A program made the position numbers and the translations under genes. Positions 46,287-57,919 of a stretch of DNA of 64,000 bases are shown here, one piece after another. The notes below the pieces were generated by a model. It worked only from the letters and a program-made list of their open reading frames with translations, had not been told where the DNA came from and ran no database searches. Source of the DNA: Trichopria drosophilae (lineage: Eukaryota > Arthropoda > Insecta > Hymenoptera > Diapriidae); assembly GCA_030407085.1 (NCBI GenBank), contig CM059584.1:93512001-93576000 (forward strand). The letters run 5' to 3'. Within the stretch, counting starts at the first letter, position 1; every line of letters starts with the position of its first letter.

Positions 46287-47091
46287 CTAGTTCTGGAATT
46301 GAAATTTGGTATACATATATGGGTTAACAATGCTTTTTGAAAAATCAATATCAGTTTTATTATTTATATTAGTTGATTCATAAATGTTGTTCCATAAAAT
46401 TGTTAATCTTCTGTAAATTGTTTTATTAATGAACTCCGAGATATATCCATATAATATAAAAAATTGTTTAATATAAACTAAATTTTTCATAAAAAAATTT
46501 AATAAAAACTTTCTTCCCGAAAGCAAAATCGCTTTATCCACTAATCCGGATATAATAGCACTTTTCATATGTATAGGATGATTCGAATTAAAGTTCAAAT
46601 ATCTACCACTACACGTGGGTTTTCTATACCAGTCTGTTATTTAGTTGGTATCCTCTCTAATAAACCTCATATCTAAAAATGGTAGACAATTATTTACTTC
46701 AATTTCAGACGTAAACTTTAATTCCTCGTTATGTTTATTAAAAGAATTCACTAAACATTCAATGATATTTTCAGGACAAATAGTGAAAACATCATCAACG
46801 TATCTTCTATATAATAGCGCTGTAAAATGTAACCCATTTAAAACGTAAGTTTCAAGATCAATCATCACCAAATCCGCTATGTGGGAGATAGCGGGGACCC
46901 CATAGGGGTGCCACTATTTTGTTGGTATATCTGTTTATTGAAAATAAAAATAGTGGATTTTGAAATATAGTCCACAGGGATTTTGCTGACATTTATTATC
47001 TCTTCCCTCCGCTTAAATAGACTATTATTTATAAGACAATGAGGTATGCTTGTTAATAAACTGGCAATATCCAAAGAAATCAGTCGGTGGT
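46287..47091 (-). pseudogene. Penelope-like reverse transcriptase, C-terminal part
   Basis: Minus-strand frames give, in order: HRLISLDIASLLTSIP (about 47090), SGTPMGSPLSPT (about 46900), then after a 1-bp frameshift HIADLVMIDLETYVL, YRRYVDDVFTI (about 46800; YVDD is the RT catalytic box), LPFLDMRF, and after a stop region LNFNSNHPIHMKSAIISGLV and DKAILLSG. This is the order in Penelope-like reverse transcriptases. A GIY-YIG endonuclease is not seen downstream. The coding sequence is cut at 47092-47095 (TTAA) by piggyBac-type elements and resumes at 53161. The pseudogene is inactive. Confidence 0.8.
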
Positions 47092-47849
47092 TTAACCCGA
47101 TAACGCCGGGAGCAGCACAAATTGCCACAGTTTTTCACGTCTATAGTTCTTGAGTGTGTTCTTTCGAATCCGACCTTCATTTTCTCATAAATTTAGCCAC
47201 TTTTTCAATATGGCGTCTTAAATTGGACAAAACTCCAAAAATTTTCATAGAATTTTACGAAATTTTGCATAAGAGTGTTTTTGGGATCACAGATTACGAA
47301 TCCGTTGTCCTATTTTCAAAATTCATAATGTTAGACGGTATTTTAAAATTATCCATCGATTTTATGAAATGTGGTATTAGATTGATTTGGGATTGTAAAT
47401 CATGAATTGCTTGAGTTAGAATTTTTTAATCCATATAGCCTAAGTTCTTCATGTATTCAAAATGGGGTGCAATATATTTTAAATTGAACGTGAAGAAATA
47501 ATATACCGTCCGTTGGCCGGCATTTTTTTGCACATTTCCGACCCTCACCACGAGGAGGTCGACGGTAGAGGAGGGTCATTTTTTTGTATTTTTTAAAATT
47601 ATTATAAATGTTTTTGTATTTTCTAATATTTTAAGCTTTTTTTGTATTTTTAGTTTTAAAATTTTTTTGTTGTTGTATTTTTAATTTTTGTGTTCCATTT
47701 TTTACGTATTTCACACATGTTAAATTTGTTTATGATCTCTTGTGTATTTTAGCAAAACATGCTTTGCATAGAAATACGTTACAGTCTACGAAAAATTTTG
47801 TTGTTCTCAATTGGCATTTCTCGTATGTTCTTCTTTTTGTGTCAATTTC

Positions 47850-49346
47850 TGTGAGATGACAAATCACCAAATTTATTCCTTTTTAATAACGTCTCGCTTA
47901 TTGCATTTGCAAAATCTTTTGTGGTCATACGTTCTCGTTCTGCACGTACCATATTCCACAGCACTGAAGAATTAGTTATAGCAACCTGTACAATTCGGAT
48001 GAATACTACCCACGTCCATTTTTTTGCTCTAATGCTGGGTAAAACTCATTTGAAGTTACATTTGAAGTCATGCAAATCAACGTCACCCATGAATTTGTTA
48101 TATATGCGAATGACGTTCGGGAAAGAAAGTGGAATTTTTTGTTTCGCATCTTTTGAGTACCTTTGTAAAGACGTCAACGGTGCTACGCCAGCTGCTGTTG
48201 ATAGCATGGATACTTGCTTGGAGTCCATAACAAAAACGTAGTTCATGCCAGAATTTTTGTCATGATGTGCTAGGTACGTACCACCTCTGGCTGCTGATTT
48301 GCCAATGTGATGCTTTACGTCTTTTGGAACTCGATCTTGTCGGATAGTTCGAGTAGATTGTAAGCCACCTTTTTTAAATGAAGTACTAAATCCGCACTAG
48401 TCAAAAAATTATCAAAATACAAATGATATTTAGACAGTTTTATTTTTTGGAACATTAAACAGTAGCCGATCTGCCATTTTCATGACAACTTTTGATCCGA
48501 GGGCACAAGATTTTAATTTGTCATCATTTCCACCGTCTTTTCCGCAGTAAATATCCAGACCGAAGATAAATCCAAGTGGCGAATAGAGTGCCTACGATTT
48601 GATCCCAAACCTCGTTGGTTTATTTCTAATGAATTGTTTTAATGATGTCCGTCCAAAAAATTTCAACATCTTTTCACCTACAGATAACGCAGTTTCAAAA
48701 AATCCAAATTGTAGTGTGTTTTCTCTAAATAAATTCAGAATAGTGCGATCTCTCCATACTTTATCTGAATTATTTTCATTACACTTTTGTGAATATTTAA
48801 TTTTTTATTTAATTATCTCAAATCGATCGCGATGCATTGCGGCACTAACGCTGTCACATTTGAGTAATGGATTTTGAGACCAGTAATGTCGTTGGTAAGT
48901 TTGTGCGTTATAAGACGAGAGTATTAGTATCCCGATTGTTGACGAAAAAAAGAGTTCAAATAATTGAACTGGAGTAAATTGCAATATTTGTTCTTTCACA
49001 TTTTATTTTAAAAGTATTTCGTCATTCAATTGATCACAATAAATCTTTTCTCCTTCTTTCCAATCATATACGTAATCATTCTCTAATTTTTCTGCTGTTC
49101 CGTATAATTATCATAAACCTTTTGATAGGAAATGCCTGGAAAATCGTAACCAGTGGACTCAGAGTCATCGGAATCGTTCTCGTCTATTTCGGCTTCCTAA
49201 TATGAAGGTTATGTGTCATCAGGATTAGGAATGAGGACAGAGTCATCTGAACCTTCATTTTCAATGTGTTCATATAATGTGTCGCTTTTCAAAGAGCGTT
49301 TGAATTGCATATCGTTGATTGACAACGATCTTTTTCTGCGTGGCAT
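47850..49346 (-). pseudogene. piggyBac transposase pseudogene
   Basis: From the ATG at 49346 the minus strand begins MPRRKRSLSINDMQFKRSL and an acidic stretch (DENDSDDSEST), as usual for piggyBac N-termini. Next come HYWSQNPLL and a core SVGEKMLKFFGRTSLKQFIR then NKPTRFGIK. In active relatives this reads 'DE..' with a catalytic Asp; here it is Gly (GGT, 48676-48678). YFDNFLTSADL (second Asp), MDSKQVSMLSTAAG and YNKFMGDVDLHD (third Asp region) follow, then AISETLLKRNKFGDLSSH near 47880. Several stops and frameshifts break the frame. The enzyme would excise and insert elements at TTAA; this copy cannot. The cysteine-rich C-terminus is not evident. Confidence 0.8.
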
Positions 49347-49352
49347 TATATA

Positions 49353-49701
49353 CAGAGTGATTCTCCATTGAATGACTTCCGGTTAACGGTAGATTCTGTG
49401 ATAAATTCTAAGAACATTTTTCCTTTAAAAAAAATTTGTGCGATGTATAGTTTTCAAATTATTTAGCATTAAAGTCAGCCAATAGGAACAGGAGTTGCTT
49501 GATTGTCGCGACGATTTCGATGTTCGCTGACAATGCATTCGTCGCGACAATCAAGCAACTCCTGTTCCTAATGGCTAAATTTAATGCTAAATAATTTGAA
49601 AACTATACATCGCACAAATTTCTTTCAAAGGAAAAAGTGTCCTTAGAATTTATCACAGAATCTACTGTTAACCGGAAGTCATTCAATGGAGAATCACCCT
49701 G
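49353..49701. mobile_element. Foldback MITE (349 bp) nested in the piggyBac element
   Basis: Nearly the whole element is a palindrome. Its left end is CAGAGTGATTCTCCATTGAA and its right end TTCAATGGAGAATCACCCTG. It is flanked by TATA-type sequence on both sides (TA duplication). The arms meet around 49510-49545 (GATTGTCGCGACGATTT... CGTCGCGACAATC). It lies six bases upstream, in the minus sense, of the piggyBac transposase ATG. It would separate that gene from its promoter-side terminus. Confidence 0.8.
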
Positions 49702-50767
49702 TATATTGTTATAAAAATGTGTCGAGTATTTTATAAGCAATATCTGAACAAGTGGAATATGAAAAAAATATTGGTGATGGTAATAGCAATGCAATTATAA
49801 AACAAAAAATAGAATTTCGGAAATTTGAATGAAAGGTATCAGGGTGAGCGTCAAAATATTAAACAGCTCGAAAAAAAGTCAATTTAAGATTTTTCGCATA
49901 GTCCTCATAACTACAAGAGGAGGAACCTTTTTATTACGAGAAAACGAAGTCGTTCGATTTTGCGCTGTATCGCCACGGTGTGGCATTAACGGAAACAAAA
50001 GGTTCGCGACAAAAGGTTAACGTTTGCAGCTAACTATCTGCAGTTTCAGCCGTTTTGGTGTATCATGCACAAAAGAGTTTGCAATTGCAATAAGTGAAGT
50101 ATTATTAAAACGAAATAAATTTGGTAATTTGTCATCTCACAAAACTAATACAAAACAAAGAACTTCTTGTTCATATGTAAACAAATTTAACAATATGTGT
50201 GAAATAAGTAAAAAATATATATATAATAAAAGTATGATATAAAATTTCATAAAAATCGAAGAAAATTTGCAAAATTTAGTCCGCCATTTTGCATTTTTAA
50301 ATTTGACAACAGATTCGGAAATTGCGACCCAAAAAGACCCCCTACACTGATTTTCATAAAAAATTATTCATTTACAAAGGCGTTACGTACAGAAAGGAAA
50401 AATTTTCTGTCATGATGGCTCCGTATTGCAGCCGCCATTTTCAATTTTTAATCGGTCGGCACGTCTTCATAATGTACAAGTCATTATGCCACAGGATCCA
50501 GAAGCGCAATTCGATTGGATAACGCCTTCATATCGAAAAATAACTTGTTTAAAAAAGATTTTACGTTTTTTCCGAGTTTTGTCCAATTCAAGACGCCATA
50601 TTGAAAAAATGGCTAAATTTATAAGAAAATGAAGGTCAGATTCGAAAAGAACACACTCAAGATCTATAGGATGTGAGGTGCCGTGCAATTTCATTGACTC
50701 TTTGTATGAAAACTATCGACATGAAAAACTGTGACAATTTGTGCCGCTCCCGGCATTATCGGGTTAA

Positions 50768-53156
50768 CCCTTTAACGCTCATATGGCCACAATTTTAACG
50801 TCAACTTCAAGCTCGTGCCTTTCAATTATAATTCGTGTGAAAAAAATATTGGGATACATATTCTTGTGTAAAAAAGTCTCATCTTTCGAATGGCATAGCC
50901 AAATTTATCAATAAATGACCGCAAAATGTTTTTTTTAACAATAAACAAAAAAAAACGCTGATTTTCGATTTGTGTTTTTTTTAAAGGAATTTTTTTAACT
51001 ATGTTGCCGGCACTTAACAACATTCCAACTCATCAGGATGCGGGACCCGAAAGTTGTACTTCCAAAATATATTTTTAGATACTTTGATTTTTATTGTTAA
51101 CCGATCCAAAATGGCGCCCGAATACCCGAAATTATTGCAAAATCCCAATAATATGCACTTTTGAGGTTCAATCTAAGTTTTAGCAAGCAAAATAACTTTT
51201 GTCAATTTTATGCCAACAGATTGGATGCATATTAGCAAAATTAGCTCATACAATTGATTTTCAAGATGGCGGCCGTGATGAGTCAGCTAAAATAACGTAT
51301 TCACACAGCTTTATAGCCACTGTATAGTCTTCAAACCTATTTATTCAATAGTTTTATGAACTCTCAGGATTAATTCATTATTAGCTTATCAAAATTCAAA
51401 ATAGCGGATCCAATATGGCGGACCGCAAACTCAAAAATAGCGATTCATGAAAAATAAAAAATACTACCGTATTCTACGTGAAATTTGGAATAAAAATACT
51501 TGTATTCATTTTCTCGCTCAGAGTAGCCGTTCCCAAGTAAAAAATTATAAAAACATCAAAATCGAAAATTCACCTCCAAACTTTGCAATCACGCTTTTAG
51601 ACGAATGTACAATGGCTTTTCGATGGCGATCACGCGTTCTTTGCCTCTGATTTATTCGTGTTCACCAGAGTTGCCCGATTCTCACCACGGGGAGGTGAAC
51701 GCTTTAGAAAATCTTATTTTTTTTGTATTTTTTGTATATTTTGTTTGTGTTTTTGTATTTTTTTTTAGTTTTGGTATTGTTTTGTATTTTTTGTATTTGT
51801 TTGTATCTTTTTTATTTTATAAATTTGGTTTAGGTTTTCTAATTGTTAGTTTCTTATCTTCCTTCCATTTAAGGATGAGCCGTCTTGAAGCATGTACCAC
51901 AATAATACATAGAAAACGGGTGAAAACATGCATTGTAAGCATCGGGCGATGATTGATTTCCTTTTGCTCGGACCACTAACGCCCTCGCTGCAATGCCTTT
52001 GTTTCCGCCCTAGATACGTAATATACTATTTGACATGAGAACGACGGCTCTGAATGAGGAAGTGAATAAGTATTATTGTGGTACATGCTACAAGACGGCT
52101 CATCCTCGAATAGAAGCACTAAAAATTAGAAAACCTAAGAAAATATTTTTTAATAAAAAATATTTTTTTTTTAGAAATACAAAAACCCACAAAAACAATA
52201 CAAACAATACAAAACAATATAAAAAATATGATTCTCAAAAGCGTTCACCTCCCCGTGGTGAGAATCGGGCAACTCTGGTGAACACGAATAAATCAGAGGC
52301 AAAGAACGCGTGATCGCCATCGAAAAGCCATTGTACATTCGTCTAAAAGCGTGATTGCAAAGTTTGGAGGTGAATTTTCGATTTTGATGTTTTGATAATT
52401 TTTTACTTGGGAATGGCTGCTCTGAGCGAGAAAATGAATACAAGTATTTTTATTCCAAATTTCACGTAGAATACGGTAGTATTTTTTATTTTTCATGAAT
52501 CGCTATTTTTGAGTTTGCGGTCCGCCATATTGGATCCGCCATTTTGAATTTTGATAAGCTAATAATGAATTAATCCTGAGAGTTCATAAAACTATTGAAC
52601 AAAGAGGTTTGAAGACTATACAGTGGCTATAAAGCTGTGTAAATACGTTATTTTAGCCTACTCATCACGGCCGCCATCTTGAAAATCAATTGTATGAGCT
52701 AATTTTGCTAATATGCATCCAATCTGTTGGCATAAAATTGACAAAAGTTATTTTGCTTGCTAAAACTTAGATTAGACCTCAAAAGTGCATATTATTGTGA
52801 TTTTGCAATAATTTCGGGTATTCGGTCGCCATTTTGGATCGGTTAACAATAAAAATCAAAGTATCTAAAAATATATTTTGGAAGTACAACTTTCGGGTCC
52901 CGCATCCTGATGGGTTAGAATGTTCTTAAGTGCCGGCAACATAGTTAAAAAAATTCCTTTAAAAAAAACACAAATCGTTTTCAAAAAAAAAAAAACATTT
53001 TGCGGTCATTTATTGATAAATTTGGCTATGCCATTCGAAAGATGAGACTTTTTTACACAAGATTAGGTATCCCAATATTTTTTTCACACGGGTTATAATT
53101 GAAAGGCACGAGCTTGAAGTTGACGTTAAAATTGTGGCCATATGAGCGTTAAAGGG
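50768..53156. mobile_element. Palindromic piggyBac-type element (2.4 kb)
   Basis: Ends CCCTTTAACGCTCATATGGC and GCCATATGAGCGTTAAAGGG abut TTAA at 50764-50767 and 53157-53160. Arms 50768-51907 and 52071-53156 are inverted copies of more than 1 kb each, with a ~160-bp loop. They include CACCACGGGGAGGTGAACGC and GTATTTTTT-rich tracts, as in the adjacent piggyBac element (47550-47710). Degenerate AAATGGCGGATCC units lie at about 51400 and 52530. The duplicate frames 51447-51650 (+) and 52293-52496 (-) are the same palindrome and not genes. It shares its left TTAA with the neighbouring piggyBac. Confidence 0.85.
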
Positions 53157-53160
53157 TTAA

Positions 53161-53390
53161 GGGAACTGTAATACCAGTAGTTTCTTTTACTAAATTGACA
53201 TAATTCTTTGTTCTGTTTGATTCATTGCTATATATTATCTGTATAAGATGTTATGTAAAAACTAACTAATATTATAAATTGGACGATCTATTGCTGATAC
53301 TATATTACAGATGAATCAAGACTATATAAGACATATTTTTATAAAATGTAACATTTCGATTATCAATAGAAGGGTTACGCTCCTGAAAAT
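53161..53390 (-). pseudogene. Penelope-like reverse transcriptase, N-terminal-side piece
   Basis: The minus strand reads NIVSAIDRPIYNIS (about 53270-53310) and, closer to the insertion, VKETTGITVPL directly before the TTAA. Joined conceptually to HRLISLDIASLL at 47091, these form the expected order of Penelope-like RTs, where an 'IVS...P.YN+SK' block precedes 'IPxxxxLISLDV.SLFTNIP'. Two stops interrupt it. This supports the two piggyBac-type elements being a later insertion into one Penelope-like copy. Confidence 0.65.
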
Positions 53391-53489
53391 ATATTTAGAG
53401 CAAAAATTGACAAGCTACAACATTAAATAGATCAAACGTTATATACGAGATGGATTGTAATGTTTAAAAAAAATAAAAAAGATATATAA

Positions 53490-54130
53490 AGAAACGGTTA
53501 TATGAGCACAAAAATGGGTGAAAAAAATAGATGGGACACACTGCCCTGAGTAAACATGCGTTAAATACAGAACATCTTTTCAATTTTTCAGAATTCAAAA
53601 TTCTTGATTATGAATCTCATTGGAAGAGTAGAAATATCAAGGCACTGATTTATATTAAAAAAGAGAAACATAGTATTAATTACAGGACTGAATATACAAA
53701 ATTCAAGTTCTTTTTATAATATTTTAATTAACCGGATTAAATTGTCTTTTGACTAGTACTTTTGAATGGCACGTAGTATATTATGATGTTTCTCTATGTA
53801 TACATAATGTAATGACGTTGTCTATGTAAGCGTGATTAATGAATGAAATTATATTTGTTTCGTGGTTTTAGTCATTCGTTAACATTTGTGACTTTCCTTA
53901 CAGTGCGTTGAAATTGTAAAAACGGATTAATGTCGTATATATTTTTTTCTGATTTTTTATGAATTTTTATACATTTTTGTTAATTTGTTTAATTTTATAA
54001 TATTAATTTTGATAGATGCCCTTAAAGAGGACCCAAATTAAGGATCGAAACGTTGGGTTGTAATCTGTTCCATTAATGAACTGTAATGGCCATTGAATTG
54101 TAGTTCCCAGCGTGACCCAAGGTCCAAGAC
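53490..54130 (+). pseudogene. Penelope-like 3' end in opposite orientation (endonuclease C-terminus and 3' UTR)
   Basis: The plus strand encodes RLYEHKNG, a stop, then HTALSKHALNTEHLFNFSEF and KILDYESHWKSR, with a final SINYRTEY and TAA at 53719. This matches the C-terminal tail of the GIY-YIG endonuclease domain region in Penelope-like elements ('..ALs.Ha..t.H.Fdf...kILd.E..y.kR...E...I'). The following UTR contains CCTTAA...TTAAGG pairing and GATCGAAACGTTGGG (about 54020-54055), a phrase typical of Penelope termini. It points opposite to the RT pieces beside it. Confidence 0.65.
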
Positions 54131-55085
54131 GTGGACTCGACAACTAGTGGACATTTTTAAGATTATTTTTGTATTTTTTGTATTTTTTGCGTTTTGCCTT
54201 TTTTTTTAAAATAACTTCGGTTTCTTACCCACCCGTTCGGTTTTTAAATCTCATTAACAAAGTTAAGTATTAATGTCAACATTTTTACTTGCAATCTGCT
54301 TTACAATACAACTGTGCAGTAATTAGGACCCATGAAATATATTAAGGGGGGAAGGGAGGGGGGTAACCGGTTCAGAAAATCGCATTTTTAGTTAATTTTT
54401 TATCTGAAAGTACAACTTCTTAGAAATCTTGTCCTAAAATCCCAGGTCAATTCCAGTTAAACTTGAATCAATCAGATAGTCTAAACTATAAGTGCGTTTT
54501 TCTGAAATCCACTTTCTTGAAGTCGGTGCCCGCGATAACTCAAAAACTTCTGCACCGTTCGGGTTGAAATTTTACATACTTCTTTAATATATATTTGTCT
54601 ACAGGACAACGGTCCCTTTTTCTTTACTTTTTGCTTTTGATCGATTGCATGAAATCCGCATTAAAAAAAACGCATTTTTTACTTCAACCGGCCGTAAAAA
54701 ATAAAAAATAAATTTTTTTTTTTTAATAAACAGGGACCGTTTGTCAGGAGTTATACTTCTAAACGACTAATTTTTTCGAATCTCATGTGTTTCAGATAAT
54801 TCTACGATTTGTTATCCGGGACACCGCAAAACCATCTATTTTCGACATGGCCCACATCAATGCAGCATAACTCGGATATTTTTTAATATTTTTCAATGAA
54901 ACAATTACTGGCGACACTTCAGATACTACACAATAATATGCAAATAAATTATTTCCGTTAATTTTAGTAGTTTCGTAAAAAAAATCGTAAAAAAAGTGTT
55001 TTAGTTGTTTAAAAAAATAGATTTTCCCGTTTTTTAACCACCATAAAGAAAAAAAAAATTACATGAAAATATAAATAAATAATAA
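54131..55085. other. Unassigned sequence
   Basis: No gene recognised; homopolymer-rich. Confidence 0.4.
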
Positions 55086-55090
55086 AGTTG

Positions 55091-55258
55091 TAACGAGAGC
55101 CGTAAACAGGATCTTCACCTAGCGGTGACACTGCGAACGTATCGGCGTAAGCAATGTTGTATCGTGACGGCAAATCGGCTCATATAGCAAAAAGAAATTA
55201 ATTTTCATGACGAGAGCCGTAAGTACAATCGTCACTTAGTGGTGACACTACGAACGTA
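55091..55258 (+). repeat. Pair of ~50-bp direct repeats
   Basis: ACGAGAGCCGTAARYA...GGTGACACTRCGAACGTA occurs at 55091-55141 and 55209-55258, 118 bp apart. The function and family are unknown. Confidence 0.75.
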
Positions 55259-57039
55259 ACAAATGTGGCGATGTAAAATATGAAAACCCGAAACGGCTAA
55301 AACATTTTATAGATACAGGGTAAAGTCACGAATGTTGCTCATTTTAGGCACAATATCATTCAAACTTCAACCAGTTTGCGGATGCAGAAGATATTAACCG
55401 ATTGGGCTGAAATTTTCATGATTTGTTATTGATGTATACTCGCAACTTTTCCGCTTTAAGGGGTTTTGACCTGCCAATTTTTTATTTTTTCGACCCACCC
55501 ATATATACAACAGTCAACAAACGTAAGAAATGGGAAAGGCAAATATAAATTGGCAGCCGGTTTTCACATTCATAAATGATCAAACGGAGATATAAAAGTG
55601 AATAAATCACCAAGTAAATTCGATAGATCTTGTATTGCTTCGATATAAGCAGAAAGTTCTTTCGTGCGTGTATTCGATAGGTATCAAGCGTCTCGCCGCA
55701 CCTGTACTACCGTTCATGAATTAAGAAAAGAGGCACTGATTTCGCAGACTTCGATTTTTTTTATTACTGGTAAAAAGTCGTGCACGTCTTACGATCGAAT
55801 CGCAAATGGAAAAGAACTTTATTATCCTGAAAGTAGACATTAAAATTTCTAAAAATAAATTTTTTTTATTAAACTGAGATTAAATTTTTATAATCCCTGA
55901 TTGCTTTTTCATTGAGAGCTTACACAAGGAATTCACCCTGAAAAATATTGTTCTGCCGGTGTTTGAAAACGTATCAAATTTCAACTTTAACCGACAATCC
56001 TTAAGCAGGATAAAAAGAAAAATCTTTTTTTTTTCTCTGAAAACGAATATATGAACTTTTAACTTTTCTTGTGAAACAGGAAAAACTAAGTTTTTGAAAG
56101 GTAACAAGTTTTTATTTCTTTTCTTCCACTCGAGATTACTGCCCAATTTCAAGAATTCTGGAATAAAACAAAATGGAGGTTACAGGTTACACGATACTGA
56201 AAGTATATTAGTGAAAAAGACGTTAATATTTTTATTAAAAGAAATATTAGTCTTTGTTCTGCGAGAACAATGTAACAGTTATATTTTGCACACTTCGAAA
56301 GCTTCATGCAGTGAGAATATAGAATATAGAATATAGAATATAGAATATACAATATAGAATAATTCCGGTGAGATTTTAAAATACAGAAAAGTTTTTCCTG
56401 GAAAGTTGTATAATATATCGGACTAATTTATAAAAATTTGTTGATTTTTTTCAATTTGTGGTGCGAATGACATGCAGTTTCAATAAAACCAAGCACACTC
56501 TGTCTGTTAGTTGTTTGATTCGCGCCAAACATTTTAGACATCCACAATTTTTTAGCCTATTATTTCGGTTCATTTTTATAAACTTCTGAAAAAACTTCTT
56601 TGTATCGTAATGAACAAGAATCTCACAGAAATTCGTTAGATAAACGAAGAGTTTAAAATTTGCAGTACACAATTTTTCCATCGCCTTAGAAACAATTAGT
56701 GTTTTCGACCAGGGGGAAAATGGAGATGGTACTTAAATGCACAACTGTATGCATTTTCAAACGGCAGGATACAATTGACCTAGGTAGTGGTAAACAAATT
56801 TATTAAAACAGCAGTCGGAATTAAGCTTTAATAATATTTTTATTTATAAAAATATTAACTTTGCTTTTTTCCATTAATTTTCGTAACCGCCTAATCCGTA
56901 ATCTCCTTAATTGTTTCTGGAAATTGGGCAAATGACAACGGGTTAATGTAAAATATATTGTAACATTTTGGGCTTATATACCACGTTAACTAAATTAAAA
57001 GAATCAAAATTCTGCCAGAATGGCAAATTGACGAGCTCA
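55259..57039. other. Unassigned sequence with a 7-bp microsatellite
   Basis: No gene recognised; several lysine-rich open frames here follow AT-rich composition. A (GAATATA)n microsatellite of about seven units lies at 56314-56361. Confidence 0.5.
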
Positions 57040-57715
57040 AAAAGATATTAGCGCTGGCCTGCGTCAGTACACAGATAAAAGTTCTCGCGACCGCGGAGAG
57101 GGATCGGGATCACGACGAAAGCCATCCGGCAAAAAAATACTCGAATAATTGATAAAATTAAGATGTATTTTGAAAAGTAATACAGAAAATAACTGCAGAT
57201 GAAACAAATATACGCGATTATTAAATATATCACAGTCGAACAAGGCGCGAGACGAATTTTGCGGAAGAGAGAGGGAGTAAGTCGGAGCCAGTACTTAGAT
57301 GTTTGTCGTTCGCTCGAATTAATAAAAAAAACGTAATTCAGATTTTGGCGTAGCCTCGCACACACACGCACCACCAATCTCGCTATAAAAGCTATAGCAC
57401 CCACAATAAATTGCTATCGAAGCAAAATCGCCAATCAAGGCTACGATCGTGGCGAGGAAAAATAACGCAATGTATGCTAACTATGACGTAGTTCGTCTCC
57501 CCGCCAATTTGGAGATCGACCGCGAAGGGCTTTTCCGCGGACCTCGTGACCTCGGTCACCAATTAGTAGGCCCGCTGTCTGTCTCTCTACTTAGACATTG
57601 TGGTGCCTCGCTGCTCTCGATGCTGAAAACATTCTTCATTAACACATTAATTTTGAATTGTCAACATTGACGAAACTGCCCGAAGGAGGCCTGTAAGGTT
57701 CTCAGGAACGGAACA
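57040..57715 (-). mobile_element. 3' LTR of a minus-strand Gypsy element
   Basis: On the minus strand the LTR begins TGTTCCGTTCCTGAG immediately after a polypurine tract. It runs about 670 bp through a TATA-like region (CTTTTATAGC, about 57380). The lower boundary, near GCAGGCCAGCGC at about 57040-57065, is a guess because no second LTR is present. The minus frame 57048-57404 lies within it and is not a gene. Confidence 0.6.
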
Positions 57716-57729
57716 GCTCCCCTCCCCCC
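57716..57729 (-). promoter_or_regulatory. Polypurine tract
   Basis: GGGGGGAGGGGAGC on the minus strand lies directly before TGTTCC. This is the plus-strand DNA priming site expected next to a 3' LTR. Confidence 0.75.
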
Positions 57730-57919
57730 GATGCTGGGTATCTTAAGCGTACCAGCTCTCCTAACTCTCTCAATTAAAAAAAAAAATGATCAGGAAAAAC
57801 AAAATAAGAAATAATATCTGCAACATAAATTGTGTATGACATCCTAAAAGATAAGTCTAACAGAAATAAAAGATAGTAGTTAAAAGGTAGATATTAGTAG
57901 ATAATGCTCTTCGACTCTG

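Larger units (their letters stand above)
47096..50763 (-). mobile_element. piggyBac element (3.7 kb) inserted in the Penelope-like element
   Basis: Terminal inverted repeats CCCGATAACGCCGGGAGC and GCTCCCGGCATTATCGGG are bounded by TTAA at 47092-47095 and 50764-50767. Similarity between the ends continues inward: 47130-47235 matches the complement of 50573-50680. It carries a decayed transposase (47850-49346), a nested MITE (49353-49701) and an inverted fragment of the transposase C-terminal coding end (about 50070-50165). A degenerate GTATTTTTT-rich tract lies at 47575-47710. Confidence 0.85.

Noticed and set aside
51447..51650. Identical small frames at 51447-51650 (+) and 52293-52496 (-)
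   Set aside because: They are the two arms of the palindromic piggyBac-type element, not conserved genes.
54010..54060. Hammerhead ribozyme in the Penelope-like UTR
   Set aside because: GAAACG and a CCTTAA/TTAAGG stem are present, but I could not find the CTGATGA core box in the right place.
57048..57404. 118-codon hydrophobic frame resembling a membrane protein
   Set aside because: It lies inside the Gypsy LTR and ends with it; hydrophobicity follows T-rich composition.
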